From: an uncultured Devosia sp.
GTDB taxonomy: Bacteria; Pseudomonadota; Alphaproteobacteria; Rhizobiales; Devosiaceae
Direction: 5' to 3'
Assembly: GCA_946480655.1 (NCBI GenBank)
Contig: CAMLKN010000182.1
Span: forward strand, 1 to 5,239
DNA: 5,239 nt
Part shown: in pieces, positions 1-5,239 of the stretch
Position numbering within the stretch: position 1 is the first letter of the stretch
Layout: each line of letters opens with the position of its first letter
Position numbers and translations under genes: made by a program
Notes under the pieces: model-generated
Databases searched by the model: none
Told to the model about the DNA's origin: nothing
The model's input: only the letters and a program-made list of their open reading frames with translations

Positions 1-1775
1 ACCTTGGGCCCGATCTCGGCCCAGACCCTGGCGTGGAAGGCATTGAGCCAGTCCACTTCCGGCTTGGTGAGCAGCGAGAAATCCACGAGCCGGGTATCGA
101 TGGGCGCAAGCGTAATGGTCTCAAAGTCGAGATAGCCGGGGAAGCCTTCGGCCTCCTTGACCACGACGAGGTTCTCGATGCGGATGCCGTATTCGCCGGC
201 CTTGTAATAACCCGGCTCGTTGGAAATCACATTGCCCGCTTCGAAGGGCGTCGCGTAGCGCGATGAAATGCCCACCGGCCCCTCGTGCACGCCCAGGAAT
301 GCTCCCACGCCATGGCCGGTGCCGTGATTGTAGGTGACGCCGTCCTGCCAGAGAAATTGCCGCGCCAGGACGTCGATCTGTGCACCGGTCGTGCCCTTCG
401 GGAAGCGCGCCATGGAGATGGCGATCATGCCCTTGAGCACGCGCGTATAGCGGTCCTTCTGCTCGGCGGTCGCGGATCCTGTGTAGAGGGTGCGGGTAAT
501 GTCGGTCGTGCCGGAGAGATATTGCGCCCCCGAATCCACGAGCATGATCTCACCGGGCTGTAGCCGCCGGTCGGTCTTGGTGGTTACGCGGTAGTGCACG
601 ATGGCGCCATTCGGCCCCGCGCCGGAAATGGTGTCGAAACTGGCATCGACGCAGGTTTCTTCCTGGCGCCGGAAGCTCTCGAGCGCGGTGACGATGCCGA
701 TTTCGGTGAGCTCGCCCTTGGGGGCCTCCTCGTCGAACCAGCAGAGGAACTTCGCCAAAGCCACGCCATCGAGCTGATGGGCCTCCCGCATGCCGGCCAG
801 CTCCGCCGCGTTCTTGATGGATTTGGGCGCCAGTACCGGATCACGCTTTTCGATGAGGCCCGCACCGGCCTCGCGCAGGATGTCGGCGACCGCCGCCGGG
901 GCAGTCTGCGGATCGATCCAGACCGCCTTCTTGCCCTTGCCCAGCTTTTCCAGCGCCTTGCCGAGCGCTGGCGTCCTCGCCACCTTGGCAATGCCATCGA
1001 GTGCCCCAACCAGCTCCGGCGTGATCTTGCCCGCATCGAGATAGATCGTGGGCAGGCCCGTCCGCGGCACCACGGCAAAGCCGAGCACGAAGGGCGTATT
1101 GGGCACGTCGCGGCCGCGCATGTTGAAGAGCCAGCAGAGGCTTTCCGGCAGGGTAAGCACCACGGCATCGGCCTTGTCTGCCGCCAGGGTGGCCCGCAGT
1201 TCGGTCAGCTTGTCCGCGGCTGTCTTGCCGGCACGATTGTGACCGAGGAACTCGATCAGGCTGACCGGTGGGGCCGGGCGATCGGTCCATATCCGGTCGA
1301 CGAGATTGGCATGTGGCACGACCGTGGCGTGTCCAGCCAGCTTCTCGGTCATATCGCGCACTTCGCCCGGCGTATGCAGCCAGGGGTCATAGGCGAGCGT
1401 GCCGCCCTTGGGCACGTAGAGTTTTATGTCAGCGCTGATGCCGCCGTGGTTCACCTCATGCACATTGACCTTGCGCGTATCGGTTTGGGCGGGCGCCTGC
1501 AGCGTGTAGCGGCTGTCGACAAACAGCCCGGCTTTCTTGGGGCCAACCACCGCCATGCCGGCCGAACCGGTAAAGCCGGTGACATAGGCCAGCCGGGCCT
1601 CGCTGGCGGGAACCGACTCGCCGCGATGGGCGTCGGCGCGCGGGATGACGAAGGAATCGATGCCCGCTTTTTGCATGGCTGCGCGCAGTGCTGCCAGGCG
1701 CGGCGCCACATTGGATGGATCAGATTTCTCGGAAAAGCTTTGGAAAACAGCCGGTTCGAAAGTCTTCTTGGTCAT
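1..1775 (-). CDS. pepP: Xaa-Pro aminopeptidase (aminopeptidase P, M24B family), C terminus cut by window edge
   Basis: Cytosolic-type metallopeptidase that removes an N-terminal residue preceding proline. The reading frame gives 591 residues from ATG at 1775. The layout matches the large three-domain form: a creatinase-like N domain at about 20-150, a second such domain at about 165-325, a pita-bread M24 catalytic domain at about 330-550, then a C-terminal extension. The full dinuclear metal set is visible: D414 in VDSG, D425 in TTDITRT, H488 in HGTGHGVG, E520 in NEPGYY and E534 in RIEN. Probable substrate-site histidines are H394 (AIVHY), H484 and H495 (GVHEGP). All key residues are intact, so an active enzyme is expected. 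There is no signal peptide. The ATG is preceded by AAGGA (TCCTT at 1782-1786 on the plus strand) with 6-base spacing. Large-form members run to roughly 600 residues, so probably only a short C-terminal tail is missing. The gene is divergent from the small gene at 1897. Confidence 0.95.
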   Translation of the reverse strand, partial: MTKKTFEPAVFQSFSEKSDPSNVAPRLAALRAAMQKAGIDSFVIPRADAHRGESVPASEARLAYVTGFTGSAGMAVVGPKKAGLFVDSRYTLQAPAQTDTRKVNVHEVNHGGISADIKLYVPKGGTLAYDPWLHTPGEVRDMTEKLAGHATVVPHANLVDRIWTDRPAPPVSLIEFLGHNRAGKTAADKLTELRATLAADKADAVVLTLPESLCWLFNMRGRDVPNTPFVLGFAVVPRTGLPTIYLDAGKITPELVGALDGIAKVARTPALGKALEKLGKGKKAVWIDPQTAPAAVADILREAGAGLIEKRDPVLAPKSIKNAAELAGMREAHQLDGVALAKFLCWFDEEAPKGELTEIGIVTALESFRRQEETCVDASFDTISGAGPNGAIVHYRVTTKTDRRLQPGEIMLVDSGAQYLSGTTDITRTLYTGSATAEQKDRYTRVLKGMIAISMARFPKGTTGAQIDVLARQFLWQDGVTYNHGTGHGVGAFLGVHEGPVGISSRYATPFEAGNVISNEPGYYKAGEYGIRIENLVVVKEAEGFPGYLDFETITLAPIDTRLVDFSLLTKPEVDWLNAFHARVWAEIGPK

Positions 1776-1896
1776 TTGCAGTCCTTGCCATTCGCCAAGC
1801 GTCGATGCATGCCGGGCATGGCTGTTCTGTTGTTCTGTGTCTGGTCTGGCGCGACCGGAGTTCTATCTTGTGGGCAAGAGAACAGGAGCACAGCAA
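1776..1896. promoter_or_regulatory. Divergent intergenic region with inverted repeat and tandem direct repeat
   Basis: These 121 bases separate the starts of pepP (minus) and the first 43-residue gene (plus), so they should hold both promoters. A perfect inverted repeat CATGCC-G-GGCATG lies at 1808-1820. An exact tandem 8-mer TGTTCTGT occupies 1823-1830 and 1831-1838, followed by tandem TCTGG at 1840-1849. A TATCTT hexamer at 1864-1869 could be a -10 for the plus-strand gene, but no good -35 stands 16-18 bases upstream, so no promoter is asserted. AGGAG at 1884-1888 is the ribosome binding site of the plus-strand gene. An operator role for the repeats is inference. Confidence 0.45.
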
Positions 1897-2028
1897 ATGA
1901 GCAAGAAGAACAATTTCTTCCAGCGCGCCTTCAACGCCGTCGTCGAAGGCCGCACCCGCCAGGCCGAACGCTATGTGGCCCGCTTCGAGCGCGAACACGG
2001 TCTGGCCGCCAAGGTAAACGACCGTTAA
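1897..2028 (+). CDS. Small basic protein, 43 aa, unknown function (first of tandem pair)
   Basis: I do not recognise a named family. The 43-residue product starts MSKKNNFFQRAF. It has 10 Lys/Arg against 5 Asp/Glu, no cysteine and no signal or membrane segment. Residues 7-33 look like one amphipathic helix, with hydrophobic F8, F12, V15, V16, A23 and V27 interleaved with charges. The start is supported by AGGAG at 1884-1888, 8 bases before ATG. An in-frame ORF continues much further upstream, but it runs through the divergent intergenic region and pepP, so the extension is rejected. Aligned without gaps to the 43-residue product at 2147, it shares F8, A11, R19, R21, A23, R25 and V27 among 10 identities. 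That match is the main support for it being a real gene. A short soluble, possibly nucleic-acid-binding protein is conceivable from charge alone; nothing proves it. Confidence 0.75.
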   Translation: MSKKNNFFQRAFNAVVEGRTRQAERYVARFEREHGLAAKVNDR

Positions 2029-2029
2029 G

Positions 2030-2042
2030 CCTGCCTTGCAGG
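2030..2042 (+). other. Short hairpin just after the first small gene
   Basis: CCTGC-CTT-GCAGG forms a 5-bp stem with a 3-base loop starting one base after the TAA of the preceding gene. No T-run follows, so it is not a standard intrinsic terminator. It could slow mRNA decay or attenuate read-through into the second small gene, or be chance. Confidence 0.25.
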
Positions 2043-2146
2043 AGTGGAATGGCTGACTTGCCGTCAAGGGCCTAACAGACCCCGAACGAACAGCCTAAAT
2101 AGAAGGTGTCGGGTGGCAACAGACTGCCCGCCGCATGGAGTAGAAG

Positions 2147-2278
2147 ATGACTGAGAGCAAGAACGGTTTCCGCAGCGCCTTGGGTGGTCTTATCGACGCT
2201 CGTGGTCGCGAAGCCTCCCGCCAGGTCAGCTACCGCATGCAGCACCAGCTGATCGGCGCGGTGACCAAGCGCCCGTAA
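2147..2278 (+). CDS. Small basic protein, 43 aa, unknown function (second of tandem pair)
   Basis: ATG at 2147 to TAA at 2276-2278 encodes 43 residues beginning MTESKNGFRSAL. GGAG at 2137-2140 sits 6 bases upstream. Composition is 8 Lys/Arg against 3 Asp/Glu, giving the same net charge (+5) as the neighbour at 1897. The shared spacing is R19-x-R21-x-A23-x-R25-x-V27, with conservative pairs at 12 (F/L), 15 (V/L), 16 (V/I), 17 (E/D), 18 (G/A), 22 (Q/E) and 28 (A/S). The C-terminal 15 residues hardly match. It lies 118 bases downstream of its paralogue and 32 bases before a strong intrinsic terminator, so the two probably form one transcription unit, though an internal promoter cannot be excluded. 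No signal peptide, membrane helix or metal motif is visible. Function unknown. The gene reading rests on the paralogy, the ribosome binding site and the terminator placement. Confidence 0.75.
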   Translation: MTESKNGFRSALGGLIDARGREASRQVSYRMQHQLIGAVTKRP

Positions 2279-2310
2279 GGCGGCTGCACAAAAGCTGACG
2301 ATCAAGACCG

Positions 2311-2343
2311 ATCCCCGAAGCCCGCTTCGGGGATTTTGTTTTT
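2311..2343 (+). terminator. Intrinsic terminator of the small-protein unit
   Basis: A perfect 10-bp stem (ATCCCCGAAG / CTTCGGGGAT, 2311-2320 and 2325-2334) with CCCG loop is followed directly by TTTGTTTTT at 2335-2343. It lies 32 bases after the TAA of the second small gene. The T-tract is only on the plus-strand side; the other flank on the minus strand has no T-run, so it terminates plus-strand transcription only. Confidence 0.9.
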
Positions 2344-2368
2344 GGGGGCACACTTGGTACTCCCGCCA

Positions 2369-2492
2369 TTCCTCTCCCCATCGGGGAGAGATGGCTCGGC
2401 CGGGTCGAGCCGGTGAGGGGGATGTCCGAGCGGAGCGCAGCCCTCCCCTCATCCGGCGCTGCGCGCCACCTTCTCCCCAATGGGGAGAAGAA
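2369..2492. repeat. Palindromic intergenic repeat (Rhizobiales type), abutting the prmA stop
   Basis: This 124-base GC-rich element is bounded by two hairpins: CTCTCCCC-ATC-GGGGAGAG (2372-2390) and CTTCTCCCC-AAT-GGGGAGAAG (2470-2490). The outermost arms, 2369-2379 and 2482-2492, also pair with each other at 10 of 11 positions. Inside are GGCTCG/CGAGCC (2393-2398 with 2406-2411), CCGGTGAGGGG (2410-2420) pairing with CCCCTCATCCGG (2445-2456) with one bulge, and GGCGC-TGC-GCGCC (2455-2467). The CCCCTCATCCGGCGCTGCGC and TTCTCCCC signatures resemble the dispersed palindromic elements of Rhizobiales genomes (RIME- and Bru-RS-like). The family name is from memory and uncertain. The prmA stop codon begins at the very next base. 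Confidence 0.8.
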
Positions 2493-3365
2493 TCAGACCT
2501 TCTCCAGCACCAGCGTCGTCCAGTCCTTGCGCTTGAGGTGGTCCTTGAGCGCAAAGCCTGCGGCCTGGTAGGCGGCGATGACGCCGTCGGCCTGGGTGTT
2601 GAGAATGCCCGAGAGGATCGCCGTGCCGCCCGGCTGGGTGATGTTGCCCACCCCAGGCGCCAGGTCGGTCAGCGGACCGGCGAGGATATTGGCGACGACG
2701 AGATCATAGGGCGCGCGCGCCAGGATTTCTTCGTGATCGAGCCCGGTGGCTTCAATCGCGTCGATCTGGTCGCCGACGCCGTTTTCGATCGCGTTCTCGA
2801 TGGTCGTGGTCACGGCAATGGGGTCGATGTCGGTGGCGAGGATCACCGCTTCCAGCCGCTTGGCCAGCGCAATGGCGAGCACGCCCGTGCCCGTGCCGAT
2901 ATCGATCATGCGCGCGGGCGTCCGGTCGGCGAGCAGCGTTTCGATGGCCTCGAGGCACCCGGTGGTCGTCTCATGGTGGCCGGTGCCGAAAGCCTGGGCC
3001 GCGTCAATCTTCATCGGCGTCAGGCCCTCGGGGATCGGCCCGGTCTCGTGGCTGCCATAGACGTAGAAGCCGCCGGCAATCACCGGGGCGAGGCCTTCGA
3101 GCGACTTGGCCACCCAGTTGATCTCGGGATCGACGGCCTCCACGGTAAAGGTGACGTCGCCGCCCAGCACCTGCCGCGCCAGTTCAGTGAAGGCGTCAAC
3201 GTCCGGCGGGCTGTCGCAGGTGGCTTCAAACACCCATTCGCCGGTTTCTTCATTCTCATGCGCCGAGGCGGTCAGCGCCAGGTCATCGCGCTCGGAAACG
3301 GCATCGACCAGCGCATAGGCCTGGTCCTTGGTGAGGGCGGTGGACGAGAGCTGATCGACGGACAT
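2493..3365 (-). CDS. prmA: Ribosomal protein L11 methyltransferase
   Basis: Class I SAM-dependent enzyme that methylates lysines and the N-terminal amine of ribosomal protein L11 in the cytoplasm. The 290-residue product matches the usual family length. An N-terminal L11-recognition region (about 1-110) is followed by the family signature AFGTGHHETT (125-134), SAM motif I MIDIGTGTGVLA (153-164), the acidic ribose-binding segment TDIDP (178-182), and ANILAGPL (225-232), the PrmA form of motif IV. It ends in WTTLVLEKV, a typical C-terminal strand. GAGG (CCTC at 3371-3374) lies 5 bases upstream of ATG at 3365. The TGA (2493-2495) abuts a palindromic repeat that may stabilise the 3' end, and no T-rich terminator is seen on this strand. 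pepP lies next in the same orientation, but the two plus-strand small genes intervene, so the two are not one operon here. Identification is secure. Confidence 0.97.
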   Translation of the reverse strand: MSVDQLSSTALTKDQAYALVDAVSERDDLALTASAHENEETGEWVFEATCDSPPDVDAFTELARQVLGGDVTFTVEAVDPEINWVAKSLEGLAPVIAGGFYVYGSHETGPIPEGLTPMKIDAAQAFGTGHHETTTGCLEAIETLLADRTPARMIDIGTGTGVLAIALAKRLEAVILATDIDPIAVTTTIENAIENGVGDQIDAIEATGLDHEEILARAPYDLVVANILAGPLTDLAPGVGNITQPGGTAILSGILNTQADGVIAAYQAAGFALKDHLKRKDWTTLVLEKV

Positions 3366-3449
3366 CTGGGCCTCGGAAAATGGGGTGCCTTCCCTTGGGG
3401 TAGGCGTCGGGCCAAGTCAAGGACGGGAGGCGCATAGTTCCGGCGTCAC

Positions 3450-3549
3450 CCCACCCTCAGTCCCTCCCCATCAAGGGGAGGGAGGCGAAGGGGCGCAGCG
3501 CCCGTGTTCATCGTCTCCCTCCCCCTTGCGGGGAGGGATCAAGGGTGGG
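3450..3549. repeat. 100-base nested imperfect palindrome, intergenic repeat
   Basis: The ends CCCACCCT (3450-3457) and AGGGTGGG (3542-3549) are exact inverted copies. Inside them TCCCTCCCC (3461-3469) can pair locally with GGGGAGGGA at 3475-3483 (loop ATCAA) or distally with the identical GGGGAGGGA at 3530-3538. A second copy of TCCCTCCCC at 3516-3524 forms its own hairpin (loop CTTGC). The centre carries GGGCGC-A-GCGCCC at 3491-3503. Over 20 bases the outer arms match at 17. It lies 84 bases upstream of the prmA start, so it could fall within the prmA leader. Confidence 0.8.
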
Positions 3550-3593
3550 AGCCTCGCGGGTCAGATGCAATTTCGAGCCACCGGTGCGCTGCA

Positions 3594-3628
3594 CACCCCC
3601 TCCCAACCTCCCCCGTCAAGGGGGAGGA
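3594..3628. repeat. Single hairpin repeat unit related to the neighbouring palindrome
   Basis: CCTCCCCC (3607-3614) and GGGGGAGG (3620-3627) form a perfect 8-bp stem with loop GTCAA, preceded by CACCCCCTCCC. The CACCCC lead, pyrimidine arm and TCAAGGGG turn match the left half of the element at 3450. This is probably a partial or half copy of the same family. It lies about 47 bases past the end of the YbjQ-family gene. No T-run follows the stem on the minus strand, so it is not a standard terminator. Confidence 0.65.
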
Positions 3629-3674
3629 GTTCTGCCGGTGTGTGCGGCTGGCGCAGTGGGTTTGGATGCCGATG

Positions 3675-3992
3675 CTACAGCCGCACCGCCGTCCCGGACA
3701 CCGATACCATCAGCATCGACCCACCCTGGCCGACCACCTCATAGTCGATATCGATGCCCACGACTGCATCGGCGCCCATGCGCCGGGCTTCCTCTTCCAG
3801 TTCCCGATAGGCCTCCCGCCGCGCATCGCGCAGGGTGGATTCATAGGCGCCGGCCCGGCCGCCGACGATGTCGCGGATACCGGCAAACAGGTCCTTGAAG
3901 ATATTGGCGCCGACAATGACCTCGCCGGTGGCAATGCCGAGATAGTCCCGGATCGGACGGCCTTCGAGGGTGGGGGTGGTGGAAAGGATCAT
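3675..3992 (-). CDS. YbjQ / UPF0145 family protein (putative heavy-metal-binding domain)
   Basis: A 105-residue soluble protein, near the typical ~107 residues of the YbjQ family (UPF0145), which Pfam describes as putative heavy-metal-binding and whose biological role is not settled. Recognisable parts are the N-terminal [14 protein letters not shown] strand, the [33 protein letters not shown] stretch (about 19-51), a charged helix [19 protein letters not shown] (55-73), then [16 protein letters not shown] (73-88) and a C-terminal strand. No Cys or His cluster is present, so metal binding is not evident from sequence. ATG at 3992 is chosen because AGGAG (CTCCT at 4000-4004) is 7 bases upstream and the family begins with this MIL-type strand. 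A frame open to 4136 would add 48 unrelated residues. The gene is divergent from the methyltransferase at 4124, with 131 bases between. The TAG stop is followed by the repeat-containing gap. Confidence 0.93.
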   Translation of the reverse strand: MILSTTPTLEGRPIRDYLGIATGEVIVGANIFKDLFAGIRDIVGGRAGAYESTLRDARREAYRELEEEARRMGADAVVGIDIDYEVVGQGGSMLMVSVSGTAVRL

Positions 3993-3999
3993 GGGGTGG

Positions 4000-4004
4000 C
4001 TCCT
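4000..4004 (-). promoter_or_regulatory. Ribosome binding site deciding the YbjQ-family start
   Basis: On the minus strand this reads AGGAG, 7 bases before the ATG at 3992. It favours the short family-length product over the open frame that extends upstream to 4136. Confidence 0.8.
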
Positions 4005-4112
4005 GTTGATGCGGGAAGATGTGGGTAGAACAGCGACGAGTGCAAGGGACACCTCGGCCACTTGCGTGGGGTGGGATTGACCGTGCCGGAAATGTGCGGA
4101 GACTGGCAGGAC

Positions 4113-4117
4113 AGGAG
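4113..4117 (+). promoter_or_regulatory. Ribosome binding site deciding the methyltransferase start
   Basis: AGGAG stands 6 bases before ATG at 4124. The same frame is open from an ATG at 4019, but that one has no good site and would overlap the divergent promoter region, so 4124 is preferred. Confidence 0.8.
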
Positions 4118-4123
4118 AGCGAG

Positions 4124-4951
4124 ATGTCCAACCCATCCGTCGGTTCAGCCGCAGATGCCAACTACCTGCTCAACAAGCAGTACCGGGACAGCCAAAAGCT
4201 TGAGGCGCGGGCCAATCTGCACCGTCGCTATGGTACGGGTGGCCCGAACTGGTTCCAGTGGGTCGTCGAGCATGCGCAGTTCGCCGAGGGGGCCAAGGTA
4301 CTCGACATCGGCTGCGGTCCGGGCTGGCTATGGCAACAGGCCCATGAGAGTGTTCCAGCGAAGCTAGAGCTGACGCTTGCCGACCTTTCGCCGGGCATGG
4401 TCGAAGAAGCCGTCGCTTCGGCGCGGCTGACCAGCCGCTACGCCCGGGTTGAAGGGGCAGTTGCTGATGCTGCTGCCCTGCCTTTCCCGGATGGCAGTTT
4501 CGATGCCGTTGTGGCCTGCCACATGATCTACCACGTGCCGGACGCGCTTCGTGCTCTGCTTGAGTTTCGACGCGTTCTCAAACCCGGCGGCATTGTGGCT
4601 GTGACGACCAATCTTGAGGGCAACATGGCACCGTTCTACGCGTTGGGTGCGGCAGCGTTTGGCGGGGAAGCAAGTGATCCGGCCGCCAATGTCATGGGGC
4701 TTCGAAGGGTCGAGAATCTGATGCGGGACTGCTTCGAAGAAGTCACTGTCCACGAACTTGCCGGTGCGCTCCATGTCACAAGCGTGGATGACCTCGTCCT
4801 CGCCTTGACGTCCTTTCCGCCGGGCGATGGCGCCGACAACATAGCGGTGGCGAAGCTCTATGAACTTGCCAGCCTGGGCGTGGAGGAGGGGGGCGGCAAA
4901 TTCGTCATTCCCAAGACGCAGGGCATGGTTCGAGGCATAAAGGGAAGCTGA
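4124..4951 (+). CDS. Class I SAM-dependent methyltransferase, substrate unknown
   Basis: A 275-residue soluble protein of the Methyltransf_11 type. SAM motif I is [10 protein letters not shown] (59-68). The acidic residue after strand 2 lies in ADLSPGM (86-92). [21 protein letters not shown] (118-138) is the typical post-motif region, and LKPGG (152-156) is motif post-II. The N-terminal ~45 residues ([25 protein letters not shown]) form a cap-like helix seen in small-molecule methyltransferases. The C-terminal third (about 165-275) is variable and probably sets substrate choice. The sequence does not reveal the substrate, and no UbiE/MenG, Cfa or tRNA-enzyme signature is clear. It is transcribed opposite to its conserved neighbours, and its TGA ends 5 bases before the uvrD stop, so the two transcripts converge with no terminator between them. 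Codon use is GC-rich like the surroundings, so there is no sign of recent transfer. Confidence 0.92.
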   Translation: MSNPSVGSAADANYLLNKQYRDSQKLEARANLHRRYGTGGPNWFQWVVEHAQFAEGAKVLDIGCGPGWLWQQAHESVPAKLELTLADLSPGMVEEAVASARLTSRYARVEGAVADAAALPFPDGSFDAVVACHMIYHVPDALRALLEFRRVLKPGGIVAVTTNLEGNMAPFYALGAAAFGGEASDPAANVMGLRRVENLMRDCFEEVTVHELAGALHVTSVDDLVLALTSFPPGDGADNIAVAKLYELASLGVEEGGGKFVIPKTQGMVRGIKGS

Positions 4952-4956
4952 TCCCC

Positions 4957-5239
4957 TCACCCCTTCTTGATAAAGCTCTCCAACACCTTCTTGGTCCCGG
5001 CCTTTTCGAAGTCGATGGTCAGCTTGTTGCCTTCGATCTGGATGACTTCGCCATAGCCGAACTTGAGGTGGAACACCCTTTCACCCAGAGAATAGCCGCT
5101 CGACTGGCCGCCGAGGTCGACGGAGCGGGCGACGAGTTCGCCTTCGATGGTCAGCGGGCCGCCGCCCTTGCGGCTGGCCTGGTTGGCGCGGGCGCGCTGC
5201 CAGCCGGGGGTTTCGTAGACGCTTTCGAACGGGTCGGCC
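4957..5239 (-). CDS. uvrD: ATP-dependent DNA helicase UvrD/PcrA, C-terminal 93 residues only
   Basis: Only the 3' end of the gene is in the window, continuing past the right edge; TGA is at 4957-4959. The visible tail has a linker (DPFESVYETPGWQRARAN) and then the conserved C-terminal SH3/Tudor-like module, GERVFHLKFGYGEVIQIEGNK with TIDFEKAGTKKVL, typical of UvrD/PcrA. In related proteins this module contacts RNA polymerase and DNA, linking the helicase to nucleotide excision and transcription-coupled repair. That is family knowledge, not seen here. None of the helicase motifs (Walker A and B) is in the window, so the body of the protein is unverified. Absence of a helicase motor just upstream would overturn the call. 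Confidence 0.9.
   Translation of the reverse strand, partial: ADPFESVYETPGWQRARANQASRKGGGPLTIEGELVARSVDLGGQSSGYSLGERVFHLKFGYGEVIQIEGNKLTIDFEKAGTKKVLESFIKKG

Larger units (their letters stand above)
3366..3674. other. 309-base intergenic region, repeats only
   Basis: Between the start of prmA and the end of the YbjQ-family gene I see no credible gene on either strand. The open frames crossing it read through the palindromes. It contains the two repeats listed at 3450-3549 and 3594-3628. The prmA promoter presumably lies in it or upstream of it, but no convincing -35/-10 pair was found. Confidence 0.6.
3993..4123. promoter_or_regulatory. Divergent intergenic region between YbjQ-family and methyltransferase genes
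   Basis: These 131 bases should contain promoters for both divergent genes. A TTGACC hexamer at 4077-4082 points toward the methyltransferase but has no acceptable -10 about 17 bases on, so no promoter is asserted. No strong inverted repeat was seen. Confidence 0.35.

Noticed and set aside
594..2075. A long 493-codon plus-strand open frame opposite pepP
   Set aside because: It is antisense to a gene with a complete catalytic residue set, its translation shows no family features, and it runs on through the intergenic region into the small-gene area. High GC commonly leaves such antisense frames open.
2369..2492. Possible CRISPR or insertion-sequence remnant
   Set aside because: There are no regularly spaced direct repeats with unique spacers and no transposase coding. 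The structure is palindromic and fits dispersed intergenic repeats.
2391..3437. A 348-codon plus-strand open frame
   Set aside because: It begins inside a palindromic repeat and lies antisense to prmA, which has all its motifs. It is a GC-driven shadow frame.
4039..4044. TTGCAC on the minus strand as a -35 for the YbjQ-family gene
   Set aside because: The hexamer 17 bases downstream on that strand (ACATCT) is a poor -10, so no promoter is claimed.
4019..4123. A 35-codon upstream extension of the methyltransferase
   Set aside because: The ATG at 4124 has AGGAG at ideal spacing. The extension has no good ribosome binding site and would occupy the divergent promoter region.
4364..4960. A 198-codon minus-strand open frame opposite the methyltransferase
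   Set aside because: The plus-strand methyltransferase has clear SAM motifs, and the minus frame shows no recognisable domain.

Overview
The window is GC-rich DNA with alphaproteobacterial character. The PrmA, aminopeptidase P and UvrD C-terminal sequences, together with CCCTCATCC / TTCTCCCC palindromic intergenic repeats, point to the order Hyphomicrobiales (Rhizobiales), possibly a Devosia-like genus. That placement is inference from sequence style; no search was run.

Four conserved housekeeping-type genes lie on the minus strand. Reading from the right edge they are the 3' end of uvrD (4957-5239), a YbjQ/UPF0145 family gene (3675-3992), prmA for ribosomal protein L11 methyltransferase (2493-3365), and a nearly complete pepP-type Xaa-Pro aminopeptidase (1-1775, cut at its C terminus by the window edge). 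Two plus-strand units are interspersed. One is a pair of tiny basic 43-residue proteins (1897-2028 and 2147-2278), divergent from pepP and closed by a clear intrinsic terminator. The other is a class I SAM-dependent methyltransferase (4124-4951), divergent from the YbjQ-family gene and ending 5 bases before the uvrD stop codon.

The non-coding space holds three GC-rich palindromic repeats. One (2369-2492) abuts the prmA stop codon. A 100-base nested palindrome (3450-3549) and a simpler hairpin (3594-3628) occupy the 309-base gap between the YbjQ-family gene and prmA. The pepP/small-gene divergent intergenic region carries a 6+6 bp inverted repeat and an exact tandem 8-mer.

The genes do not form one pathway. 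prmA modifies the ribosome, pepP degrades proline-containing peptides, uvrD repairs DNA, and the other genes have no assigned role. Most of the window looks ordinary. The most interesting item is the tandem 43-residue pair, which aligns without gaps and shares the spacing R-x-R-x-A-x-R-x-V although the DNA and C termini have diverged. No RNA genes, CRISPR arrays, insertion sequences or phage genes were seen.
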